Position numbers and translations under genes: made by a program. Below the pieces are notes generated by a model, which was not told the origin of the DNA, searched no databases, and was given only the letters and a program-made list of their open reading frames with translations. DNA of 64,000 nt from JAQBXX01 sp947085325 (GTDB taxonomy: Bacteria; Pseudomonadota; Gammaproteobacteria; SURF-13): positions 1-64,000 of the forward strand of contig CAMTVY010000001.1 of the NCBI GenBank assembly GCA_947085325.1, read 5' to 3'. Positions within the stretch are counted from its first letter, which is position 1. Each line of letters begins with the position of its first letter. Shown one piece after another: positions 1 to 7,773 of the stretch.

Positions 1-169
1 CCCACAGGCTTGACCCCGCAAGGGGCTGGCCTAAAGTCCAGCCGATGTCTCCCGACTCAGCCTGCTCGATCACGTCGGAAAGTGTACTCCCAAAACGTTC
101 AAAGTCGGCAGGAGAAGGATACGAAGTTCATTGTATGACTACCATACATCTGAATATGGCTCAGGTTCA
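1..169. other. Left-edge region with no supported gene
   Basis: No convincing gene is visible. On the minus strand one frame stays open from about 120 to the window edge and reads SYPSPADFERFGSTLSDVIE and onward, but it has no plausible start codon after its upstream stop. It could be the 5' fragment of a decayed or frameshifted gene continuing off the window. Two small inverted repeats lie near 11-43 (GACCCCGCAAGGGGC and GGCTGGCCTAAAGTCCAGCC). I do not recognise the fragment. Confidence 0.3.
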
Positions 170-220
170 GGCAGCGAGTAGCCCGGATGCAGCGCAGCGG
201 AATCCGGGCTACTCGCTGCC
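170..220. repeat. 19-bp perfect inverted repeat downstream of cysN
   Basis: GGCAGCGAGTAGCCCGGAT at 170-188 is repeated as its exact reverse complement at 202-220 around a 13-nt loop. The core (GTAGCCCGGAT ... ATCCGGGCTAC) looks like a dispersed palindromic repeat found in many proteobacterial genomes. It begins 18 nt past the cysN stop in the direction of cysN transcription. It could act as a transcript end or 3' stabiliser, although no T-run follows the stem. Confidence 0.75.
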
Positions 221-237
221 TCACCCCGATACCACGC

Positions 238-1476
238 CTACTCTATCATCCCCGCCGCGACGGTGTTGTTGCTGTGTTCGTCGATGACGATGAAGGCGCC
301 GCTGGCGCGGTTGTCGCGGTAGGCGTCGCAGATCACGGGGCGTTGCAGCGTGATCTGCACGCGGCCAATCTCGTTCATCTGCAATTCGCTCGCCGCGCCG
401 GTGGCGAGGGTGTTGATGTCCACTTTGTGTTCGATGGCCTTTATCAGCGCCCTGGCGGTCTGCGTGGTGTGCTTGATGAGGTATTTGCCGCCCGGATGCA
501 ATGGCTGCTCGCTCATCCAGCACAGCATGGCGTGAAATTCGCGCGCGCTGCGCGGAGGGTTCTCCGGGTGCACGATCATGTTGCCGCGCGAGATGTCGAT
601 ATGGTCTTGCAGCGTGAGGGTGACGGACTGCGGCGCGCGCGCCTCGGCGATATTTCCGTCGTAGGTGACGATGTCCTGGATGCGCGAGCGGTGCCCCGAG
701 GGTAGCACCACGATCTCGTCGCCGACACAGACCTGGCCGGATTCGATGCGCCCCATGTAGCCGCGGAAGTCCGGCAGGCCTGAGATCTGCGGGCTGCATA
801 CCAGTTGCACCGGGAAACGGAAGTCGCGCTGGTTGATGTCGTGCAGGATGGGGGTGGATTCCAGCGCATCGAGCAGCGGCGCGCCCGTGTACCACGGCAT
901 GCGCGTGCTCTTTTCCACCACGTTGTCGCCGTGCAGCGCCGAGAGCGGTATGAAGTGCACGTCGCGTGCGCCCAGTTGGTCGCAGAAGGCGCTGAAATCG
1001 GCCTTGATGTTCCGGTACGTGTCTTCGGAGTAATCGACCAGGTCCATCTTGTTGACGGCGGCGATCAGGTGCGGGATGCCGAGCAGGCGGGCGATGTAGG
1101 CGTGGCGGCGCGACTGGGTGAGCACGCCCTTGCGCGCATCGATCAGCACGATGGCAAGATTGGCGGTAGAGGCGCCGGTGACCATGTTGCGCGTGTACTG
1201 CTCGTGGCCGGGGGTATCGGCGATGATGAACTTGCGTTTCGGGGTGGCGAAGTAGCGGTAGGCGACATCGATGGTAATGCCCTGCTCGCGTTCGGCCTGC
1301 AGGCCGTCGGTGAGCAGCGAGAGGTCAACGCCGGTGCCGCCGCGCCGCTCGGTGCTGCGCTCCATGGCCTGCAACTGGTCTTCAAAGATGGATTTGGCGT
1401 CGTAGAGCAGGCGGCCGATGAGCGTGCTCTTGCCGTCGTCCACGCTGCCAGCGGTAGTGAAACGTAAAAGATCCAT
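238..1476 (-). CDS. cysN: Sulfate adenylyltransferase subunit 1 (CysN)
   Basis: GTPase subunit of ATP sulfurylase, which together with CysD makes adenosine 5'-phosphosulfate (APS) from sulfate and ATP. The 412-residue protein has an EF-Tu-like G domain: P-loop GSVDDGKST at residues 10-18, DTPGHEQY near 87-94 and NKMD at 142-145, followed by beta-barrel domains. No APS kinase (CysC) domain is fused to the C-terminus, which agrees with the APS-type reductase encoded by cysH next door. It lacks the N-terminal extension of the E. coli protein. It is the last gene of the minus-strand sulfur operon and is separated from cysD by an inverted-repeat element. Confidence 0.95.
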   Translation of the reverse strand: MDLLRFTTAGSVDDGKSTLIGRLLYDAKSIFEDQLQAMERSTERRGGTGVDLSLLTDGLQAEREQGITIDVAYRYFATPKRKFIIADTPGHEQYTRNMVTGASTANLAIVLIDARKGVLTQSRRHAYIARLLGIPHLIAAVNKMDLVDYSEDTYRNIKADFSAFCDQLGARDVHFIPLSALHGDNVVEKSTRMPWYTGAPLLDALESTPILHDINQRDFRFPVQLVCSPQISGLPDFRGYMGRIESGQVCVGDEIVVLPSGHRSRIQDIVTYDGNIAEARAPQSVTLTLQDHIDISRGNMIVHPENPPRSAREFHAMLCWMSEQPLHPGGKYLIKHTTQTARALIKAIEHKVDINTLATGAASELQMNEIGRVQITLQRPVICDAYRDNRASGAFIVIDEHSNNTVAAGMIE

Positions 1477-1497
1477 TAGAATAAATACCGATAAAAA

Positions 1498-1572
1498 CTC
1501 AACGCCAAGCCGCCAGGACGCAAAGCAGGAACAGAAAAATAAATCTTGGCGTCTTGGCGTCTTTGCGTTGAG
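1498..1572. repeat. Inverted repeat with octamer units between cysD and cysN
   Basis: A 75-bp element with ends CTCAACGC and GCGTTGAG. Its right arm contains tandem octamers CTTGGCGT CTTGGCGT CTTTGCGT and its left arm has the complementary octamers in degraded form. It lies in the 127-bp gap between cysD and cysN, so the shared transcript could fold into a long hairpin upstream of cysN. A second member of the family lies at 7599-7672. Confidence 0.75.
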
Positions 1573-1603
1573 CAGTTAAACATCCTGGCGTTGGACTCCA
1601 GCA

Positions 1604-2545
1604 TCAGAAATACCCCTCGCGCTTGCGCAGTTCCATCGACGCCTCGGAGGTTCTGTCGTCCATGCGCGTGGCGCCGCGCTCGGTGATGCGCGAGCCGGCG
1701 GTTTCCAGAATGATGTCGTCAGGCGTGGCGGCGTTCGACTCGACCGGGCAGGTGCAGCTCATGTCGCCCACGGTGCGGAAGCGCACGGTGATGTTTTTGA
1801 CCTCTTCGCCTGCCTTGGGCTGCACCAGATGCGATACCGGCAGCCAGCCGCCGCGCCACACCACGTCACGCCGATGCGCGTAGTAGATGCAGGGCACTTC
1901 GAGTCGCTCGCGCGCGATGTACTGCCAGATGTCCATCTCGGTCCAGTTGCTGAGCGGGAATACGCGCATGTTTTCGCCGGGGTGGACGCGCGTGTTGTAC
2001 AAATCCCAGAGTTCGGGGCGCTGGTTTTTCGGATCCCACTGGCCGAACTCGTCACGGAACGAGAAGATGCGCTCCTTGGCGCGTGCTTTTTCCTCGTCGC
2101 GGCGTGCGCCGCCGAAGCAGGCATCGAAGCCGAATTCCTGGATGGCGTCGAGCAGGGTCACGGTTTGCATCACATTGCGGCTTTCGTTTTCGTGCCGGAG
2201 CTTGATGCGGCCACGGTCGATGGAATCCTGCACCGAGCGCACGATGAGCCGTTCGCCGAGTTCGGCGGCGCGCATGTCGCGGAAGGCGATCACTTCCGGA
2301 AAGTTGTGCTCGGTGTCGATATGCATGAGCGGGAACGGAAAGCGCCCGGGGCGGAATGCCTTTTCGGCCAGCCGCAGCATGACGATGGAGTCTTTGCCGC
2401 CGGAAAACAGCAGTACCGGATTTTTACATTCTGCGGCGACTTCGCGCATGATGTGAATGGCCTCGCTCTCGAGGATGTCGAGATGGGCAAGCGCAGTGTG
2501 CGCGCCCGGCTGTGTGCCGGCGCTGCGGGCGGATGGTTGTGACAT
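1604..2545 (-). CDS. cysD: Sulfate adenylyltransferase subunit 2 (CysD)
   Basis: Catalytic subunit of ATP sulfurylase, activating sulfate to APS in the cytoplasm with the CysN GTPase. The 313-residue protein belongs to the PP-loop ATP pyrophosphatase fold: SGGKDS lies at residues 48-53, and the family-typical stretches DTEHNFPEV and FGGARRDEEKARAKER follow. The C-terminus ends in RKREGYF, as is usual for CysD. It sits between cysH and cysN in the same orientation. Confidence 0.96.
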   Translation of the reverse strand: MSQPSARSAGTQPGAHTALAHLDILESEAIHIMREVAAECKNPVLLFSGGKDSIVMLRLAEKAFRPGRFPFPLMHIDTEHNFPEVIAFRDMRAAELGERLIVRSVQDSIDRGRIKLRHENESRNVMQTVTLLDAIQEFGFDACFGGARRDEEKARAKERIFSFRDEFGQWDPKNQRPELWDLYNTRVHPGENMRVFPLSNWTEMDIWQYIARERLEVPCIYYAHRRDVVWRGGWLPVSHLVQPKAGEEVKNITVRFRTVGDMSCTCPVESNAATPDDIILETAGSRITERGATRMDDRTSEASMELRKREGYF

Positions 2546-2649
2546 CAGTGTGTGTGTCCTGCGGATTTCTTATTCATACCCCCGCAGCCTGCTGCGGGCA
2601 CGTTGGCAATGGGGCCGCCTGCGCGATTGCATATCGTGCAGGGCGAAAT

Positions 2650-3333
2650 TCAGTTCGATTTTGCATGCAGGCCGCACTCTTTAAGGTTTTCGTGCTCCCA
2701 CCACCAGCGCCCGGCGCGGACGTCTTCGCCCGGGGTGATGGCGCGGGTGCAGGGTGCGCAACCAATGCTGGGGTAGCCTTTGTCGTGCAGCGTATTATAC
2801 GGCACATCGAAACGCCGGATGTAGTCCCACACGTCCTGCTCGCTCCAGTCGATCAGCGGGCTGAATTTGTGCAGCCGGTTGTCGGCATCCCATTCCTGCA
2901 GCTGCGTGCCTGCCCGGGTGGTCGATTGGGCGCGGCGCAGGCCGGTGATCCAGGCCTGGTGGCCCGCAAGCGCGCGCCGCAGCGGCTCGATCTTGCGAAT
3001 ATGGCAGCAGCGCTTGCGCAGCGCCACGCTTTCGTAAAAGGCGTTGGGGCCGTGGCTGTTCACGAACTCCTCCACCGCTTCCGGTTCCGGGAAATACACG
3101 CGCAGGGGCAGCTGGTAGCGCGCACGCACGCGCTGTATCAGCTGGTAGGTCTCCTCCGGCAGGCGTCCGGTATCCAGCGTAAACTGGCTGATGTCAGGCG
3201 CGTGCTGGCTGATGAGGTCGGCGAGCACCATGTCTTCCGCGCCCAGGCTGTTGGCGAAGGCCGCGGGCGCATGCTCCGCCGCGATGGTCCGTAGCAGGCC
3301 GGCTGCCCGCCCGATGTTGGCGTCGAGTGTCAT
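2650..3333 (-). CDS. cysH: Assimilatory APS/PAPS reductase, iron-sulfur type (CysH)
   Basis: Reduces adenylyl sulfate to sulfite using thiols from thioredoxin or glutaredoxin. In the 227-residue protein Cys109-Cys110 and Cys192/Cys195 (GCAPC) form the CC...CxxC set known to bind a [4Fe-4S] cluster in APS-type reductases; the classical E. coli PAPS reductase lacks it. The C-terminal KECGLH (Cys220) carries the catalytic cysteine. The APS preference is inferred from this signature and from the absence of a cysC gene in the cluster. It starts 4 nt after the sulfite reductase stop, so the two are probably translationally coupled. Confidence 0.93.
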   Translation of the reverse strand: MTLDANIGRAAGLLRTIAAEHAPAAFANSLGAEDMVLADLISQHAPDISQFTLDTGRLPEETYQLIQRVRARYQLPLRVYFPEPEAVEEFVNSHGPNAFYESVALRKRCCHIRKIEPLRRALAGHQAWITGLRRAQSTTRAGTQLQEWDADNRLHKFSPLIDWSEQDVWDYIRRFDVPYNTLHDKGYPSIGCAPCTRAITPGEDVRAGRWWWEHENLKECGLHAKSN

Positions 3334-3337
3334 GGCT

Positions 3338-5662
3338 TCAGGCGGACTGGGCCGCTGCGGCTTCGGGTTTTTTCTGCACCCGCACGCGGGTATGCGCGCC
3401 GTGTTCCACCGAGGACAGGATGCTGTGTCCGTCCTGAGCGAGGCTTTCCGAGACCTGGCTGGCGGGTTTGCCCGCCTCCAGCAGGAAGTCGATCTCTTCG
3501 CCCGAGGCGAGCTTGCCGAGCTCCAGCCGGGCCTTCATGTAGTGCACCGGGCAGCCGTAGCTCGACAGGTCAATCAAGGCGACGGACGGGCGCGTGCCTG
3601 CCGACGGCACGGTGGGCCGGGGCAGCGAGGTGGAGAGATCCAGCTGGCTGTCGGTCGCCTGGCACAGGGCGGCGCTGGCGCGGGTCCAGTCGTCCAGCTC
3701 CAGTATCAGCTGCGTGAAGGCGGCTTCGTCGTTCTCTATTTTGAGTGCGTCGATGCCCTGTGTGAGCGCGGAGAGGCGCTGCGCGAGCGCGGTGTTTTCC
3801 GGGCGCAGGCCGGGCAGCACGCGCGCGATCTCGGCGATGGCGTCGAGTTTTTTCTCGCCGGAAATGAGCAGCAGTGACTGGCCGATCAACCGCAGTATGG
3901 CTTCGGCACACTCCAGCGCTTCGCTGTATTTGTGTTGCGAGGCGAACGCGTTGCGGCAGTCGCGCTCGTAGGCAGCCTCGGCAAACTGTGACGAGACCAG
4001 CTCTTGTGCCGCGCCTGCGCATTCGCCGCCGCCCAGTTGCAGCACTTTGAAGTCGGCGGCTTCGCCGTGGTCGTGCAGCACGCCGGGGAGTTCTTCGGGC
4101 GCGATCTTGAGCAGGTCCGCCAGTAATTCGGTGAAGGATTCCTTGCCACGGCGCCGGGTCCAGTGGAAGAAGCTCTCGCCGCCGCTGCGTTCCTTGAGGT
4201 AGGTTTGCTGGACGCGGCTGACGGCGGTTTCAACGCGCGCCGCCGGCACCGACGGCCCCTTGAGGCCGAGACCGCCGTGGGCGCGTCCGTCGCCGCCGAA
4301 ATACATTTGATAGTGCGGTATCAGCTTGCCGTGCAGGCGCTTGCCTTCGCCGTAAATGCCGATGTCGCCGGTCTCCGGCTGGGCGCAGCCGTTGTGGCAG
4401 CCGCTGGCGCGGATACGCAGGTCGGCGCTGCCGCCGTTCAGCTTGGCGCCGATGATTTTCGAGGAGGTGATGCCAAGGCGGCAGGTGGAGGTGCCGGGGC
4501 AGGCGACGACGTCGTCGCCGGGTTGGGGCAAGCCGAGGCCGATGCCGGCGAGCGCGCTGCCGATGGCACTGATGCGCGCGTTGGGCACGCTCATCAGCAT
4601 CAGGTTCTGATCCTGCGTGGTGCGAATGTCGCTGAGCCCTTCATCCTGCATCAGTTGCGCGATGCCGCGCAGTTGCGCGCCGGTGATGTCGCCGATGGGT
4701 ACGCTGATCGGGAATACCGACAGGCCCGGCTGTTTCTGCGCGAACACCGCGCGCGGCGCGCCCATGCCGCAGGCCTCGCCCGGCGTGTTGGCTACCCAGT
4801 CGCCCTTGGGGTAATCGCGGCCTGTGAAGGCCGCCTTGGTGCGCGCGTATTCTTCCTTGTATTTTTCCACAAAGCCTTCCGGGCCGAAACGATCGACCAG
4901 GAATTTGATGCGCGCCTTGGCGCGCTTGACGCGATCGGAATAGCGGTGATGCAGCGAGACCAGGGCCTCCATGCTGGGCAGCAGATCCTGCTCCTCGATG
5001 AACTCCTCGACGGTAATGGCCTCGTGCGGCTTGTGGCCCAGGCCACCGCCCGCCACGATCTTGTAGCCGTAACGTCCGTCCCGCCTGGCCGCGATCACAC
5101 CGACATCGTGCATCATGCCCTGCGCGCAATCGTGCTCGCAGCCGGAAAAGCTGATCTTGAACTTGCGCGGCAGATGCTGGGTGAGCGGGTGGCGCAGGAA
5201 GTGCGCCACCGCGCCGTCCATCACCGGCAGAATGTCGAGATGCTCGCGCGGGCAGACACCGGCCAGCGGGCAGGCGGTGATGTTGCGCACCGTGTTGCCG
5301 CACGCCTCGCGGGTGGTGAGGCCGGCCGCAGCCAGGCGCTGCATGGCCGCCGGGGTCTGGGCCAGCGGTACGTAATGAATCTGGAAGTCCTGCCGCGTGG
5401 TGATGTGCACCACGGGATGATCAACATAGCTTTCCAGCACGTCGGCGATGGCGATCAGTTGTTCCGGCAGCATCTTTCCGCCCGGCACCTTGACCCGCAG
5501 CATGTGGACGCCGTCCTGGCGCTGGCCGTACACGCCCTGTTGCAGGCGCGCGGACATGAAGCGGTCGGCATCCAGTTGCAGGCCGAGGTAGGCCTGCACC
5601 GCCTGCTCGTAGCGCTCGATCTCGTCGAAATTGACCAGTATGCGCGGGTCGTTCATTACCAT
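3338..5662 (-). CDS. Sulfite/nitrite reductase hemoprotein with C-terminal TusA-like domain
   Basis: Probable assimilatory sulfite reductase (sulfite to sulfide). The 774-residue protein has a sirohaem/[4Fe-4S] reductase core over about residues 1-550, with cluster ligands in a CX5C motif (Cys388-Cys394) and a CX3C motif (Cys422-Cys426), then a helical linker at about 555-680. A TusA-like sulfur-carrier domain follows at about 695-765, with the family Cys-Pro at Cys704 (SYGCPVHYMKARL). No CysJ flavoprotein is present, so a ferredoxin or other donor is likely. Family reductases are usually about 550-570 residues, making this a fusion. The start ATG has GGAGA just upstream. It could reduce nitrite, but the cys context favours sulfite. 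Confidence 0.9.
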   Translation of the reverse strand: MVMNDPRILVNFDEIERYEQAVQAYLGLQLDADRFMSARLQQGVYGQRQDGVHMLRVKVPGGKMLPEQLIAIADVLESYVDHPVVHITTRQDFQIHYVPLAQTPAAMQRLAAAGLTTREACGNTVRNITACPLAGVCPREHLDILPVMDGAVAHFLRHPLTQHLPRKFKISFSGCEHDCAQGMMHDVGVIAARRDGRYGYKIVAGGGLGHKPHEAITVEEFIEEQDLLPSMEALVSLHHRYSDRVKRAKARIKFLVDRFGPEGFVEKYKEEYARTKAAFTGRDYPKGDWVANTPGEACGMGAPRAVFAQKQPGLSVFPISVPIGDITGAQLRGIAQLMQDEGLSDIRTTQDQNLMLMSVPNARISAIGSALAGIGLGLPQPGDDVVACPGTSTCRLGITSSKIIGAKLNGGSADLRIRASGCHNGCAQPETGDIGIYGEGKRLHGKLIPHYQMYFGGDGRAHGGLGLKGPSVPAARVETAVSRVQQTYLKERSGGESFFHWTRRRGKESFTELLADLLKIAPEELPGVLHDHGEAADFKVLQLGGGECAGAAQELVSSQFAEAAYERDCRNAFASQHKYSEALECAEAILRLIGQSLLLISGEKKLDAIAEIARVLPGLRPENTALAQRLSALTQGIDALKIENDEAAFTQLILELDDWTRASAALCQATDSQLDLSTSLPRPTVPSAGTRPSVALIDLSSYGCPVHYMKARLELGKLASGEEIDFLLEAGKPASQVSESLAQDGHSILSSVEHGAHTRVRVQKKPEAAAAQSA

Positions 5663-5689
5663 GTCTCCTTGATTAATAAACCGCGCAAC

Positions 5690-6457
5690 TTAATGCGCGA
5701 TGAGTCTGACACCGACCAGTATCAGCATGATGGAAAGCGCAATGCGCAACACCTTCTCCGGGATGTTGACGCTCAAGTGACTGCCAAAATAAATGCCGGG
5801 CAGCGAACCTAACAAGAGACTTCCCAGCAGCACGAAGTCCACGTTGCCCATGCCGAGGTGTCCCAAACCCGCCACCAGGGTGAGCGGCACGGCGTGCGCG
5901 ATGTCCGTGCCGACGATCCTGGTGGTGGCGATCAACGGATAGAGCAAAAACAGCGCGACCACGCCGATGGCCCCCGCGCCGATGGAGGTCAGTGTGACCA
6001 GCGCCCCCAGCACCGCGCCGGTGGCGACCGTGGAAATATTCAGGGACGCCGGATGAGAGCGGGTTTTAAACCAGGGATGGCGCTGCAACTGCACCTTGAA
6101 GATGAGCGCCAGTGCGGTCAGAATCACCGCCACGCCGATGAGCGGCACGATGATGGCGTCCACTTTCCAGCCGCGCGCCTCCATATGATGCAGCAACACC
6201 AGGGTCAACAGCGACGCGGGAAGACTGCCCGAAGCAAGCAGGCCGACGATGCGCCAATCCACCGTTTTCTTCCTGCCGTGCACCCAGACCCCGGCCACCT
6301 TGGTGACGCAGGCGAACAGCAGATCCGTACCCACCGCCTTGACCGGCGGGATGCCGAACAGGATCAGCAGCGGCGTCATGAGCGAACCGCCGCCCACGCC
6401 GGTCAAACCGACCAGCATGCCGACCACAAAACCTGATAGCGTGTAGGCAAAATCCAT
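5690..6457 (-). CDS. TauE/SafE family membrane permease
   Basis: Predicted inner-membrane transporter of 255 residues with about eight hydrophobic segments, including two glycine-rich half-repeats (GLTGVGGGSLMTPLL near the N-terminus and LTSIGAGAIGVVALFLLYPL in the second half) typical of TauE/SafE proteins. Family members move sulfite, organosulfonates or other sulfur anions. It is the first gene of the sulfur assimilation operon, 28 bp ahead of the sulfite reductase gene and divergent from cysB. This suggests sulfate uptake (a CysZ-like role) or release of excess sulfite; direction and substrate are inferred. Confidence 0.88.
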   Translation of the reverse strand: MDFAYTLSGFVVGMLVGLTGVGGGSLMTPLLILFGIPPVKAVGTDLLFACVTKVAGVWVHGRKKTVDWRIVGLLASGSLPASLLTLVLLHHMEARGWKVDAIIVPLIGVAVILTALALIFKVQLQRHPWFKTRSHPASLNISTVATGAVLGALVTLTSIGAGAIGVVALFLLYPLIATTRIVGTDIAHAVPLTLVAGLGHLGMGNVDFVLLGSLLLGSLPGIYFGSHLSVNIPEKVLRIALSIMLILVGVRLIAH

Positions 6458-6620
6458 CGTAAAGTCTCATCGTAAAATCCTAGCCAGGCTGAGCATGCAT
6501 GACCGGATACTTTTGGAAGCGGGAAGTATAACAGTCGATCATATACTCATAAAAGAATATAATTATATATGTATATCGTTTATAGTTATAAATGATGGCT
6601 CCGATGGGTTTTCTAACTAT
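6458..6620. promoter_or_regulatory. AT-rich divergent control region between the sulfur operon and cysB
   Basis: This 163-bp gap separates the divergent TauE-cys operon and cysB. From about 6535 to 6610 it is far more AT-rich than its surroundings and contains TATA-rich runs and the near-palindrome TTTATAGTTATAAA. CysB is known to bind degenerate AT-rich sites upstream of cys promoters and its own gene, so this is the likely operator region. Individual -35/-10 boxes cannot be assigned confidently. Confidence 0.6.
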
Positions 6621-7535
6621 ATGAATTTACAGCAATTACGTTATATCTGCGCGGTCGAGCAACAAGGCCTGAGCATTTCACTCGCCGCCGCGAGTTTGCA
6701 CACCTCGCAGCCCGGCGTAAGCAAGCAAATCCACCTGCTGGAAGAAGAACTGGGCGTGCACATCTTCGAGCGCAGCGGTAAACGCCTGACCGGTGTCACC
6801 GCGCCGGGGCGTATTATACTCGCGCAGGCCAAAGAAGTGCTGCGCGACGTGCAGAACATCAAGCAGGTCGGTACCGAATTTACCAACGAGATCACCGGCA
6901 GCCTGTCGATTGCCACCACACATACCCAGGCGCGTTATGCGTTGCCCAGGATGATCAAGAAATTCACGCTGCGCTACCCGCAGGTCAACCTGCACATTCA
7001 TCAAGGTAATCCGACGCAGATCGCCGCCATGGTGGAGCAGGGCGAAGCGGATATCGGGATCGCCACCGAGGCGCTGGCCCGGCATCAGGGATTGGTGGTG
7101 TTGCCGTGTTATCAATGGAACCGCTGCGTGGTGGCGCCGCCCGGGCACCCGGTGCTGAAGGAGAAACCGCTCACGCTGAAGGCGCTGGCACGCTATCCCA
7201 TCGTGACCTACGACTTCGCCTTCGCCGGCCGCTCGATCATCAACCAGGCGTTCGAGGCCAAGGGCCTCAAACCCAACATCGTGCTCACCGCGCTCGACTC
7301 GGATGTCATCAAGACCTATGTCGAGTTGGGTCTGGGCGTAGGCCTGCTCGCCAGGATGGCGTTTGAGCCGGCGCGCGACAAGAATTTGCGCATGGTGGAC
7401 GCAGCGCATTTATTCGCCACCAGCACGACCTATATCGCAGTGCGGCGCGGTATGTTTCTGCGCGGTTATTTGTACGCCTTTATCGAGTTGTTCGCGCCGC
7501 ACCTGACACGCGCTGCGGTGGACAAGGCACTTTAA
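6621..7535 (+). CDS. cysB: LysR-type regulator of cysteine biosynthesis (CysB)
   Basis: A 304-residue LysR-family activator. The N-terminal winged helix-turn-helix starts MNLQQLRYICAVEQQGLSIS, and the effector domain carries ATTHTQARYALP, HQGNPTQIA and SDVIKTYVELGLGVGLLA, all closely matching the CysB/Cbl branch. CysB classically activates sulfate assimilation genes in response to N-acetylserine or O-acetylserine under sulfur limitation. The start at ATG 6621 was chosen because homologs begin M-x-LQQLRY; the open frame continues upstream to 6495 but that part is AT-rich control region. Its divergence from a complete cys operon supports the assignment. Confidence 0.95.
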   Translation: MNLQQLRYICAVEQQGLSISLAAASLHTSQPGVSKQIHLLEEELGVHIFERSGKRLTGVTAPGRIILAQAKEVLRDVQNIKQVGTEFTNEITGSLSIATTHTQARYALPRMIKKFTLRYPQVNLHIHQGNPTQIAAMVEQGEADIGIATEALARHQGLVVLPCYQWNRCVVAPPGHPVLKEKPLTLKALARYPIVTYDFAFAGRSIINQAFEAKGLKPNIVLTALDSDVIKTYVELGLGVGLLARMAFEPARDKNLRMVDAAHLFATSTTYIAVRRGMFLRGYLYAFIELFAPHLTRAAVDKAL

Positions 7536-7773
7536 ATCCCCTCCCCTGGAGGGGGGAAGAAAAATGAAGTGTTTTCGTTTTGTGGATTCCCTAGAAGCTA
7601 ACGCAAAGACGCAAAGTTTATACATGCTTCATGCTTAAACAGTCTGGCATTCTCTGCGTCTTCGCGTCCTTGAATTTTCAGGGGATATCTGGTTAATTCG
7701 TTACTCCTGACGAAGCGCAGGGAGACGTGGGGGAGATAAGGAGTACTGCGAGTGACGCGTCAGCGTGGCCGAA
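7536..7773. repeat. Convergent gap with short hairpin and second octamer inverted repeat
   Basis: This 238-bp gap lies between convergent cysB and topA. Just after the cysB stop is a GC hairpin at 7539-7555 (CCCCTCC CCT GGAGGGG). At 7599-7672 lies an inverted repeat whose left arm is AACGCAAAGACGCAAAG and whose right arm is CTCTGCGTCTTCGCGTCCTT, the same octamer family as the element at 1498-1572. No gene was found in the gap. Confidence 0.6.

Noticed and set aside
45..287. 80-residue plus-strand frame at the left edge
   Set aside because: It runs through the 19-bp palindrome and into the cysN 3' end, with no ribosome binding site or recognisable motif.
4163..5812. 549-residue open frame antisense to the sulfite reductase gene
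   Set aside because: It lies opposite a gene with clear catalytic motifs, has the His/Ala/Arg-rich composition of a GC-rich shadow frame, and shows no domain.
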